From Hyphococcus sp. (GTDB lineage: Bacteria; Pseudomonadota; Alphaproteobacteria; Caulobacterales; Parvularculaceae), in assembly GCA_028285645.1 (NCBI GenBank), contig JANQOV010000061.1:49988-113987 (forward strand): a stretch of 64,000 nucleotides of DNA, written 5' to 3'. Under the pieces are notes generated by a model, which ran no database searches, had not been told where the DNA came from, and worked only from the letters and a program-made list of their open reading frames with translations. Positions 25,724-33,832 of the stretch are shown in pieces (within the stretch, counting starts at the first letter, position 1; each line of letters begins with the position of its first letter). The position numbers were made by a program, and so were the translations under genes.

Positions 25724-27337
25724 TTACAGTTCTTTGAGCGAAGCGAGTAGCTGCTCCCTTAAGGCAAACTTTTTGATTTTCCCCGATGGCGTGAGTGGAA
25801 ACTCATCCACAAATTTTATGTATTCCGGTATCTTCCAGAGGGATATGTTTTCCCGGCACCAAGCCTTGATGTCATCAACTGACGCATGTTCGGCGGCGCG
25901 CGACCGCAAAGCGGCGCATACAATTTCACCGTATTTTTGATCAGGGACGCCAAAGACGGAAGCTTCGTCGATGTCAGGATGCTTTAAGAGAAAATTTTCT
26001 ACTTCCGACGGAGAAATGTTTTCTCCACCTCGAATAATTATATCTTTAACGCGACCAACGATAGTGATGTACCCGTCCTCATGCATCGTTGCGAGATCGC
26101 CCGTGTGAAGCCAACCGTCATCATCAATGGTGTTGTCTTCTTTGTCGTTTAGGTAGCCGAGCATTCTGCCGGGGCCTTGATAACAGAGCTCTCCCGGTTG
26201 CCCCAACGCCACAACTTTACCGTTACTATCAACGACCTTGAGGGATACGCCGGGAAGCGCCTTTCCGCAGGTCGTAGATTTTTTTTCCGTGCTGTCCTTG
26301 CTCCGAATGCTTGTGATCACGCCGGAACATTCCGTCTGTCCGTAACCATTTGCGACTTCGGCTTGGAATGCAGTCTCGAATTTCGTTATCAGTTCAGTTG
26401 CGACCGGCGCGCCGCCAACACTTATAAACCGCAATGCAGAGAGGTCTCGCGATGCGAACGTTTCATCCTCTAGCATAGCGATCAGCATCGAGGGGACGCC
26501 AGCAAATCCGGTGCAACGCTCTTTTTCCAGAATATCCAGTGTTGTGCGGGCGTTGAAGACAAAAAGCGGCAACAACGTCGCGCCTGTCATCACCGAACCG
26601 ACGACGCCAAACCCTGAACCGCCAATGTGAAACAGCGGATAGCCGAGGCATACGCGATCGCCTTCGCCAAAGCCGCAGGCGAGAAAGCCGTTTCTGCCAG
26701 TTGTTGTTACAGCTCCATGGCTAAGTTGCGCAGCCTTCGGCAGGCCGGTTGTTCCGGACGTGAATTGGATCATTTGAACGCAATCTGCGCCGACATCAGT
26801 CGGTAATTCTTGATTCGAAGACGCCCCCAACTGAATGAGCGTGTTCACATCATCCGAAAAGGAATGTTTGAACTTAAGAGATGGCGTATCGGACGAGATC
26901 GTATCGATCAATGGAGCAATAGATTCGCCGCGAATAACCTCTGGAAAAAAAATGCCTTTAGCCTGCGACGCATTCAATGCGAAAATCAGCTCCTGAGATT
27001 TGTAGAGCGGGTTTAGCGCAACAAGAACGAGACCTGCTTTCGCAATAGCATATTCAAGCACGATCCATTGATGGTGATTGGGCCCCCAAACTGCAACTTT
27101 GTCTCCAGGCGTGTAGCCGCATTGAATGAGGCCTGCCGCAAGTTGATCCGACAGTACGTTCAGTTGGTTAAACGTCCACCGAATGTCCTCGTGATCTTGC
27201 TGGAACGAATACACGATGTATTCTTGGTCGCCGAATTTATCAGCAGCATTTGTCAACGCTTGGCCGACAGTCATGGAAGCAAGGTCAGCATCTTGAGGCG
27301 AAGCATTCCAGATTGATTTAGGCGATGACGAATTCAA
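25724..27337 (-). CDS. AMP-forming acyl-CoA ligase (FadD, steroid-acid candidate)
   Basis: About 537 residues from a TTG at 27337; the open frame continues to 27520 and the first ATG is at 27274. FadD length and the TVGQALTNAADKFGDQEYIVY opening fit 27337 best. Motifs: FTSGTTGLPKAAQ, YGQTECSG, WLHTGDLATMHEDGYI, GRVKDIIIRGGENISPSE, and Lys in LTPSGKIKK. It activates a carboxylic acid with ATP and CoA. As first gene of the ten-gene operon that also holds dehydrogenases and HsaB/E/F/G, the candidate substrates are steroid side-chain acids or the hydrindane propanoate (HIP, the FadD3 substrate). Which one is undecided. Confidence 0.88.
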   Translation of the reverse strand: MNSSSPKSIWNASPQDADLASMTVGQALTNAADKFGDQEYIVYSFQQDHEDIRWTFNQLNVLSDQLAAGLIQCGYTPGDKVAVWGPNHHQWIVLEYAIAKAGLVLVALNPLYKSQELIFALNASQAKGIFFPEVIRGESIAPLIDTISSDTPSLKFKHSFSDDVNTLIQLGASSNQELPTDVGADCVQMIQFTSGTTGLPKAAQLSHGAVTTTGRNGFLACGFGEGDRVCLGYPLFHIGGSGFGVVGSVMTGATLLPLFVFNARTTLDILEKERCTGFAGVPSMLIAMLEDETFASRDLSALRFISVGGAPVATELITKFETAFQAEVANGYGQTECSGVITSIRSKDSTEKKSTTCGKALPGVSLKVVDSNGKVVALGQPGELCYQGPGRMLGYLNDKEDNTIDDDGWLHTGDLATMHEDGYITIVGRVKDIIIRGGENISPSEVENFLLKHPDIDEASVFGVPDQKYGEIVCAALRSRAAEHASVDDIKAWCRENISLWKIPEYIKFVDEFPLTPSGKIKKFALREQLLASLKEL

Positions 27338-27420
27338 TGGTAGTTGCGCAAATAACGGGGCTTGCTTGAAGGGACATGACCCCGGCGCCGCTGACGATAA
27401 GAAAATGTGCGCGCCACCAT
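27334..27420 (-). other. Possible 28-codon leader ORF before the CoA ligase
   Basis: AAGGAGA stands three bases before an ATG at 27420, the best ribosome site near the ligase start but in another frame. The frame encodes an Arg-rich 28-residue peptide and stops with TGA at 27336-27334, overlapping the TTG start of the ligase as TTGA. It may be a coupled leader peptide, or mark a frameshift in the N-terminus. Low confidence. Confidence 0.3.
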
Positions 27421-28011
27421 GTTCTCCTTGCAAACCTGCATTCAAACAATCGCGAGGCCAGAATACCTGGTCCGCAGCGACCTTGAACAAATCTCCTGAT
27501 TTAAGATTGCCAGAAAACAATAATAGCAGTAATTCGCATATCGCTCACTTTTTGGCCGCGCCGCGTCATTGCAACAATGCGTGAGGCGTTCTTACACATA
27601 GGCGATTTTAAAAAAGTGCTTTAGGAACTGTCATTGAGTGTTGTAAATCGAAACTATTGGGATTTAAGTTTTCAAAAAACCTGGCATGGTCTCTGTGCAA
27701 ATGAATAATAGCGTTGCAATGTAAGCTGTATTCCAGATATTGGTTAATGCTTAAACGCGCGTTGTTTGCAGTCGCTAACAACGCTGAAGATTCTAAGTAT
27801 TTCAATTATATACTAAGCATGACAAAAAGTGAGTAGCATGCGAGCTGAATTGTAGCTTTTTGCATTTTACTTTGAAATCACCATCACTATCGCTTTATGA
27901 GCGCTGATCTGCGTTCACGGCTTTGGTGTGTGGTCAGGCGAGACTGTGCTTGAGAGGCGCGCTCGTTGAGGGAACAATAATAGCCAAATAAACATCGAGA
28001 GAGGGGGGACT
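27421..28011. other. Divergent regulatory region between the ligase operon and the TonB receptor
   Basis: AT-rich non-coding stretch that must carry promoters for both arms of the steroid region. It contains AGTAT/ATACT arms around position 27795-27815, and GCATG...CATGC arms near 27818-27842. GAGGGGGG just before 28012 is the receptor ribosome site. No clear sigma-70 promoter pair could be assigned. Confidence 0.4.
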
Positions 28012-30342
28012 ATGAAGAAGAATTCCCATAAGTCGCTTTCCGCAGTTTCTGTGATTGCGTTGTGTGTAATGCCGACCGCGGCGATGGCGCAATTGGACGC
28101 AATCATTGTCACCGCTCAAAAGCGTGAGCAGAGTATTCGTGAAGTTCCAATCTCGATGGTCGCCCTCGAAGGTGAGGAACTACTTGATGCGCAAATTACC
28201 GGCCTGGAGGATTTGGCGTACACATTGCCGAATGTTCAGATTTCAAAGGATACGATCTCAAACAACATTTACATGCGCGGAATCGGGTCGGGGGTGAGCC
28301 CGGGATTCGAGCAGGCGGTCGCTATTTTTGTGGATGGCTCCTATCGAGGGCGTTCACGGTACACAAACTCCACCTTGGTTGATGTTGAGCGGGTCGAGGT
28401 GTTGCGTGGTCCGCAAACAACCTATTTCGGCAATAACGCGATCGGCGGTGCGTTCAGCGTAACAACGAAAGGTCCTGACCTTGATCAGTGGAGTGGTTAC
28501 GCCCAGGCTTCCTATGAATTTGTCGGCAATGAGCCAATCGTAGAAGCGGCCGCCGGCGGGCCCATTATTGAAGACAAACTTGGAATTCGGATCGCGGGGC
28601 GATACTCGCACCTGGATGGTTTTCTCGAGAACCAAGGGACTGGGGCCGATGATCCGACCATTGAAGACAAGTTCGGGCGTTTTTCAGCACTTTGGCAAAT
28701 GAATCCAAACTGGTCGGCCGGCTTCAAAGCGGAATATGGAAAACAGGATTCTGACGGCGCCTTTGCCGCACAATTATTCAATTGTCCGGCCGACCCTGTA
28801 TTTGGGGCGCCCGGCGGGTCATGCGCTGCGGCGATCGCTGCGGGGCAGGAAGACGAGCTCGACTTCAACCGCGTCTCCAATGGGGGCGAACGCGGCGAGT
28901 TGGAGGTCTCTGAATTCATCTTGAATATTCAGCGCGACAATGACGATGGTCACGGGCTGTTTATTCAGGGTACGCATTCGCGAGGAGATTTTGTCATTTC
29001 GGGCGATACTGATTTGACCACAGACGACCGCGTGACTTTCTCAAACCTTGAAGAAAACAAACAATCTACCATTGAGGTGCGCCTTGAGTCGCCGATCGAT
29101 TCGAAGCTGCAATACATGGTTGGCGCTTATTATCTGGATAGCGAGTATAGTTTTGAAAGCAACTTTAACTTGCTTTTCCTGACGCCAACCGTCGTGCCGT
29201 TTATCGCTGGCGGTCTGTTTTCCGCAGCCGCGCCCTTTGCGCCGTTTACGGTGGATTCCAATATAATTGCAGAGGAACAGGCGTTTTCTGTCTTCGGGTC
29301 CGCTACATGGCCGATTACGGATAAGCTCTCCGGCACAATCGGGCTGCGGTATATCAACTCCGACAAATCCGCTGTTCAAGATTCGCAGCCAAAGACAGCG
29401 CTTGATCGTTATGGATTGATCACTTCGTTCATCACCGATCCCGCTGCTTTGGGCGCCGCCTCTGCGCTAACGCAAACAACGGCGCAATCGCAAACTGGAA
29501 CGGTAAAAGATGACGATATATTGCCATCTGTAACGCTGATGTACGAACCCAACGACAGCGCCAACTTTTATTTCAAATACTCGGATGGTTTCAAAGCTGG
29601 CGGCTTTGATCCGCTTGAGCGGTCAGGCGTTCCCGGAAGGCTGACTTATGAGCCTGAAACTGTGCACGCATATGAAGTGGGTATGAAGTCGATATTGTTC
29701 GATGACACGCTTTCATTCAACATTGCGTTATATCGATCTGACTACAAAGATCTCCAGCAAGCAGTTGTGCAGTTTGCAGGCGGCAGCGCATTCGTCGTCA
29801 CGCAGAACGTTGGAGGACTGACAAGTCAAGGCGCTGAAGTTCAAATCAGTTGGGCGGCGACAGATAACCTGACGTTATCAACTGACTTTGCGGCAATGGA
29901 TGTGTTCTACAAGGACTATCCAAATGCTGGATGTAACGCCTTCCAGCAGTTGGCGACGCCAATGGGTTGCTTCCAAGATCTTTCAGGCGTAGCCCCTCCC
30001 TATGCGCCGAGTTATGCGGGAACAGTTCGCGCCCAGTACGAACAGCCAATAACGTCACAGCTGAATTTCTCTGGTGATGTGGTGTTCTCCTTTTCTGACG
30101 GTTACAGCTTAGCGCCTGATAATGATCCAGTCGCCCGTCAAGACGATTGGCAGAAGGTGGACGTTCGTTTGGGCTTATCGGGCGCCGACGACACTTGGTC
30201 ACTGGCCTTTGTCGGTAAGAACCTTACCAACGAGCGGGTCTTTGCGACAGGCAACGATGTCGTCGGAACGCCAGGGTCTTACTTTGCGACGATCGAACGA
30301 GGCAGATCGCTCGCATTGCAAGCACGGCTCAATTGGAATTAA
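28012..30342 (+). CDS. TonB-dependent outer-membrane receptor (steroid uptake candidate)
   Basis: 776 residues. Signal peptide (VSVIALCVMPTAAMA, cleaved about residue 26), then LDAIIVTAQKREQSIREVPISM, plug domain with ERVEVLRGPQTTYFGNNAIGG, and a 22-strand barrel; NFYFKYSDGFKAGG and the last strand ending in ALQARLNWN are typical. The gene lies at the divergence point of the two arms of the steroid region and is followed by its own terminator. Such receptors are often the uptake route for hydrophobic substrates in alphaproteobacteria, so steroid or bile-acid import is a reasonable inference. Confidence 0.92.
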   Translation: MKKNSHKSLSAVSVIALCVMPTAAMAQLDAIIVTAQKREQSIREVPISMVALEGEELLDAQITGLEDLAYTLPNVQISKDTISNNIYMRGIGSGVSPGFEQAVAIFVDGSYRGRSRYTNSTLVDVERVEVLRGPQTTYFGNNAIGGAFSVTTKGPDLDQWSGYAQASYEFVGNEPIVEAAAGGPIIEDKLGIRIAGRYSHLDGFLENQGTGADDPTIEDKFGRFSALWQMNPNWSAGFKAEYGKQDSDGAFAAQLFNCPADPVFGAPGGSCAAAIAAGQEDELDFNRVSNGGERGELEVSEFILNIQRDNDDGHGLFIQGTHSRGDFVISGDTDLTTDDRVTFSNLEENKQSTIEVRLESPIDSKLQYMVGAYYLDSEYSFESNFNLLFLTPTVVPFIAGGLFSAAAPFAPFTVDSNIIAEEQAFSVFGSATWPITDKLSGTIGLRYINSDKSAVQDSQPKTALDRYGLITSFITDPAALGAASALTQTTAQSQTGTVKDDDILPSVTLMYEPNDSANFYFKYSDGFKAGGFDPLERSGVPGRLTYEPETVHAYEVGMKSILFDDTLSFNIALYRSDYKDLQQAVVQFAGGSAFVVTQNVGGLTSQGAEVQISWAATDNLTLSTDFAAMDVFYKDYPNAGCNAFQQLATPMGCFQDLSGVAPPYAPSYAGTVRAQYEQPITSQLNFSGDVVFSFSDGYSLAPDNDPVARQDDWQKVDVRLGLSGADDTWSLAFVGKNLTNERVFATGNDVVGTPGSYFATIERGRSLALQARLNWN

Positions 30343-30377
30343 CCGGCTTTATTCCTCCCTGGATGAAGTCAATACTT

Positions 30378-30411
30378 GAGGAGCGCGCTTTAATGTGCGC
30401 TCCTCTTTTTT
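30378..30411 (+). terminator. Rho-independent terminator after the TonB receptor
   Basis: Perfect 9-bp stem GAGGAGCGC / GCGCTCCTC (30378-30386 and 30397-30405), 10-base loop, then a run of six T. It ends 36-70 bases after the receptor stop. It also rules out the upstream GTG (30395) as the start of the next gene. Confidence 0.9.
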
Positions 30412-30433
30412 CGACTACAGAAAAGCGCCGCAC

Positions 30434-32104
30434 ATGCATGTAAATGATCCACACTGGCATTCGAGAATTAAGGCGCCTCGCGAAGAAACGTCGCCGCAAT
30501 CAGTGCAGTGGGATGAAGAGGCTGACGTTGTTATCATCGGTCTTGGCGGTGCAGGGATTTGCGCCGCGCTAGAAGCGCTTGATCGAAGCGCAAGTGTTTT
30601 GGCGATCGATCGATTTCGCGGCGGCGGCGCAACGCGATTGTCCGGCGGCGTTTATTACGGCGGCGGCGGCACGCGCCATCAGGTAGAAGCGGGCGAACAA
30701 GATACCCCGGAAGAGATGTACAATTACCTGAAATCGGAAGTGGGGGACGCCGTAAGCGACCAAACACTCTTGGACTTTTGCCGATCCAGTAAAGAAAACC
30801 TGGAGTGGCTTGAGGAGCATGGGGTGTTATTTGGATCGACAATTGCGCCGATTAAGACGTCCTACCCGGCCGACGGACACTATCTTTATTATTCTGGTAA
30901 TGAGGCGCAGGCGAACTACATCCACCGCGCAAAACCCGCTCGTCGAGGACACAGAACCGTTGGAAAAGGGCTAACCGGCCATCTCTTCTTTGACGCGCTC
31001 TTTGATGCAGCCTCTCGGAAGGGGCTGCGGCTTTTGCCGCTTAGCGAGGCCAGACGCTTCGTCGTTTCGTCAAACGGGACCATATTGGGCGTTGAGGCGC
31101 AGCAAATAGATATCGATTCGAGCGCGGCAAAGGAGCTAGACAAACTATGCGATAAATTTGCTGAACCGACGACGCTAATGTTTCCGAAAGTGGCGCGCAA
31201 AGTTGTCGAGCAAGTCGATAAGATCTTCGATGAACAGGCCGCGCCGAAATCGATCAAGATTAACAACGCGGTTATTCTTTCAGCGGGAGGCTTTGTCCAA
31301 AACCGGGAGATGGTCGATCATCACGCGCCGAAATACAAGAAAGCAACGGCGCTCGGGGGCATTGGGTGCAATGGCTCGGGCATCCGGTTGGGTCAATCGG
31401 TTGGTGCGAAGATTGACCGCATGAACTACGTTTCGGCCTGGCGTCAGTTTAATCCGCCAGCGGCGCTTGCAAGCGGTATCGTCGTTAACGGCGAAGGGGA
31501 GCGCTATGTGGCGGAAGATGTTTATGGCGCCGTCATCGGATACCATATGGGTGAAGATCATAACGGCGTCTCTTACATCATCATCGACAAAAAACTGAGA
31601 AAGCAAGCATTCTGGCAAGCGATGCCGTCGCCGAACATAAACTTTCGCGTTCAGGGCGCGCCCGCATTATTGGGTATGTATCGTTCGACGACGAAGGCAA
31701 AGTCGATCAAGGAACTGGCGCTGAAACTTGGGATGAACCCCGGTGCGTTAAAAGCGTCCGTTGATCATTACAATCGATCGTCATCCGGCCTTGAAGAGCC
31801 AAAATTTCGGAAACACAAAGATTTTGTCAGCACAATCGATGAGCCGCCCTTTTACGCCGTCGATATCTCGCTTGGAAATCAGAAATATATTTGTCCGTCA
31901 ATATCATTGGGCGGTATTGTCATTGACGAAAGCACCGGGCAGGCGCTGGACGAACAAGGAAACCCTATTCCAAAGCTCTACGCCGCCGGAAAAAACGCGG
32001 TTGGCGTATCGTCGAACTTATACGTTAGCGGATTGTCGATTGCGGATTGTGTTTATTCGGGGCGTGTTGTTGGGCGGGCGGTTAGCCAATTGACTACAGA
32101 CTAA
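30434..32104 (+). CDS. 3-ketosteroid delta4-dehydrogenase-like flavoprotein (Kst4D/TesI type)
   Basis: 556 residues, succinate-dehydrogenase/fumarate-reductase flavoprotein fold. FAD motif VVIIGLGGAGICAALEA; then GGGATRLSGGVYYGGGGTRHQ, a signature of the Kst4D branch; C-terminal LSIADCVYSGRVVGRA. The delta1-type signature (GDLGTKGG, YPGxGxTLGPA) of the other two flavoproteins is missing. In its place stand PFYAVDISLGNQKYICPSISLGGI segments. Kst4D/TesI introduce the 4,5 double bond into 5-alpha-3-ketosteroids. Substrate stereochemistry (5-alpha versus 5-beta, as in bile acids) is open. The 3-prime end overlaps the opposing SDR gene by 11 bases. Confidence 0.8.
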   Translation: MHVNDPHWHSRIKAPREETSPQSVQWDEEADVVIIGLGGAGICAALEALDRSASVLAIDRFRGGGATRLSGGVYYGGGGTRHQVEAGEQDTPEEMYNYLKSEVGDAVSDQTLLDFCRSSKENLEWLEEHGVLFGSTIAPIKTSYPADGHYLYYSGNEAQANYIHRAKPARRGHRTVGKGLTGHLFFDALFDAASRKGLRLLPLSEARRFVVSSNGTILGVEAQQIDIDSSAAKELDKLCDKFAEPTTLMFPKVARKVVEQVDKIFDEQAAPKSIKINNAVILSAGGFVQNREMVDHHAPKYKKATALGGIGCNGSGIRLGQSVGAKIDRMNYVSAWRQFNPPAALASGIVVNGEGERYVAEDVYGAVIGYHMGEDHNGVSYIIIDKKLRKQAFWQAMPSPNINFRVQGAPALLGMYRSTTKAKSIKELALKLGMNPGALKASVDHYNRSSSGLEEPKFRKHKDFVSTIDEPPFYAVDISLGNQKYICPSISLGGIVIDESTGQALDEQGNPIPKLYAAGKNAVGVSSNLYVSGLSIADCVYSGRVVGRAVSQLTTD

Positions 32105-32867
32105 AACCGCCATCGAGCGTGAGCGTCTGTCCGGTAACAAAACGCGCGCGATCCGATGCAAAAAAAACAACCGCATCGGCGACCTCATCAGCCGTGCCAA
32201 GTCGCTTTAAGGCTGAGTTTTGAATGGCTGCACTCATATATCTGTCGTCATAGTGATCCGCGAGTTTTCTGAACAGGCCTGCATCAATCAATCCCAGCGC
32301 AACTGTATTGGCCCGCACGCCAAACCTTCCTTCCTCTCTAGCGATGCCGGTCATTAGGGCATGAATAGCGGCTTTGGGGGCGACTGACAGTACGTCTCGC
32401 GTCGGCCAACGTTTCAAGCCGGCGGTGCTGATGGCGACATACGAGCCCGCTGATTTGCGCATATGAGGTAATGAATAATGAACAATGTTGAAAAAGCCAT
32501 TGGCGTCACTGTCCATAACCGATCGCCATTGCTCGGGTTTTAGCTCGCTGATCCAAGGCATGGATATGCTGGCGCCGGATGCATTAATAATTGTGTGGAC
32601 GCTTCCAGATTTTGAAATGAGGTCGGCGAAGAACTCTTTGACTTGACTTTCGTCGTCTATCGCCAAGCAATAAGAAGCTGACTTTTTTCCCGCGTCAGCG
32701 ACCTTCCCAACGAGTTCCTCGGCCTTTGTCTCATTTGTTCTATAGGTAAAGGCCACATCGGAGCCGGCTTCGGCGAGCTTCAAGCAGATGGCTTCTCCGA
32801 TGCCGCCGCTGCCGCCGACAACGAGCGCAGTTCCATTTTTCGATTCAAAACCAGTTGATATAGGAAT
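32094..32867 (-). CDS. Atypical SDR oxidoreductase with an apparent ATT start
   Basis: Open frame without ATG/GTG/TTG/CTG ahead of the Rossmann fold. The sequence AGGGAGG, five bases, then ATT at 32867 is the only position that gives a complete 257-residue SDR: residues about 14-25 read ALVVGGSGGIGE, the cofactor motif. An annotation starting at 32783 would lose it. The Ser of AISTAG is present, but the YxxxK motif is replaced: SVAPK has Ser where Tyr belongs. So either a different proton donor is used or it is not a classical dehydrogenase. Closing segment RFVTGQTLTLDGGFSL is normal. Its divergent neighbour is the DUF1330 gene. A hydroxysteroid role is inferred from location only. Confidence 0.75.
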   Translation of the reverse strand: MPISTGFESKNGTALVVGGSGGIGEAICLKLAEAGSDVAFTYRTNETKAEELVGKVADAGKKSASYCLAIDDESQVKEFFADLISKSGSVHTIINASGASISMPWISELKPEQWRSVMDSDANGFFNIVHYSLPHMRKSAGSYVAISTAGLKRWPTRDVLSVAPKAAIHALMTGIAREEGRFGVRANTVALGLIDAGLFRKLADHYDDRYMSAAIQNSALKRLGTADEVADAVVFFASDRARFVTGQTLTLDGGFSL

Positions 32868-33124
32868 GCTGGCCTCCCTAGATGGCTGAGCTCAATTCGC
32901 TTCCGTCACGCGAAAATGACGCGTCTGGCCGGCTGGTTGTAAGCCTAGTGAGAATTAAGGTTCAGTTTAAACTCGCCTTTGGCCATGTGCTGCTTCAGGC
33001 TGGGGCATGCGCAATTCGACGCAACGATCTGCTCAATTTTTCAGGCGGCGTGTTACGAGAAAATGCGAGTGAATAGTGAGCTCAAAGGCGTACTACATTT
33101 ATGAGAGAAAACAGAAGGTTGACC
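32868..33124. promoter_or_regulatory. Divergent intergenic region with palindrome AGTTTAAACT
   Basis: Carries the promoters of the SDR (left) and the DUF1330/isomerase/dehydrogenase genes (right). It has a 10-bp perfect palindrome AGTTTAAACT at 32964-32973 and the AGGGAGG ribosome site of the SDR just right of 32867. No gene is visible. Confidence 0.4.
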
Positions 33125-33433
33125 ATGACTGTCTATTTTCTCGGCGAACTTCAGACAAAGGGTTGGGGCTGGTACAAGGAATACAAAAACACAAGCGAGC
33201 CTTTGGTCAAGAAGCACGGCGGCAAATACCTGATCAAAGGTGGGAAGAGCCACAAACTAGAAGGCGAACGCGCTCTGCCGAGTGCATTTGTGTTGCTGGA
33301 ATTTCCTGACGAAGAAAGCGCCCGCGGTTTTTACAATGACCCAGAATATGCGCCGATGATCAAGTTGCGCCAGACCAGCGATGTGAAAACAGATGTCGCT
33401 ATCATCGATGGCTTCGACGAAAAGGCGGATTGA
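33125..33433 (+). CDS. DUF1330 domain protein
   Basis: 102 residues of the DUF1330 dimeric alpha/beta-barrel family: VYFLGELQTKGWGWYKEYKN, HGGKYLIKGGK, FVLLEFPDEESARGFYNDPEYAPMIKLRQ are the standard segments. ATG at 33125 has AGAAGG nine bases upstream and is preferred to 33101. It precedes the ketosteroid isomerase by 18 bases. The family has no established reaction; related folds include monooxygenases and isomerases acting on polycyclic substrates, so a small enzyme role on a steroid is conceivable (inference). Confidence 0.82.
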   Translation: MTVYFLGELQTKGWGWYKEYKNTSEPLVKKHGGKYLIKGGKSHKLEGERALPSAFVLLEFPDEESARGFYNDPEYAPMIKLRQTSDVKTDVAIIDGFDEKAD

Positions 33434-33451
33434 CAGGGTATAGGTGCTTGG

Positions 33452-33832
33452 GTGGCCAGCGCAATTTCGGAATTCGTAGACAGCTATATCGCAGCGTATA
33501 ACGCGAGAAACGTCGATGCGTTGTTAAATTTGTATACAGAGGATGCAACGTTGGAGGACCCGGTGGGTAGTCCGACAAAACGGGGTCGCGAAGAACTAAG
33601 AGAATTCTGGGAAAATGCAGTCCAATTCGACATGACCCTTAGAAGGGGAGACACAATCTTTGTCTGCGGAAATGAAGCGGCGATTGGTCTGCGTGTTGGA
33701 ATTGGAACGCCGGACGGCCGAAAGGAACTCGACATAATAAACATCATGGCATTCGCAAGTGACGGCCGAATAAAGGGCGCGCGATCATTCTATGACGTAA
33801 GCGCCATCGAAGAGACATTGCGAGCTGGATGA
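33452..33832 (+). CDS. ksi: Ketosteroid isomerase (SnoaL-like fold), Asp-to-Asn at the oxyanion hole
   Basis: 126 residues. Alignment by eye with known delta5-3-ketosteroid isomerases is direct: SYIAAYNARNVDALLNLY and ATLEDPVGSP. Tyr12 corresponds to Tyr14/16 and Asp36 (EDPVGS) to the catalytic base Asp38/40. The second oxyanion-hole residue, Asp99/103 in VIDVMRF, is Asn97 here (IINIMAF). The enzyme moves the double bond from C5-C6 to C4-C5. Start is GTG at 33452. It lies between DUF1330 and the first delta1-dehydrogenase in a tight unit. Confidence 0.88.
   Translation: MASAISEFVDSYIAAYNARNVDALLNLYTEDATLEDPVGSPTKRGREELREFWENAVQFDMTLRRGDTIFVCGNEAAIGLRVGIGTPDGRKELDIINIMAFASDGRIKGARSFYDVSAIEETLRAG

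Noticed and set aside
30395..30433. Upstream GTG start for the Kst4D-like gene
   Set aside because: The codon sits inside the perfect terminator stem of the preceding receptor gene; ATG 30434 is used.
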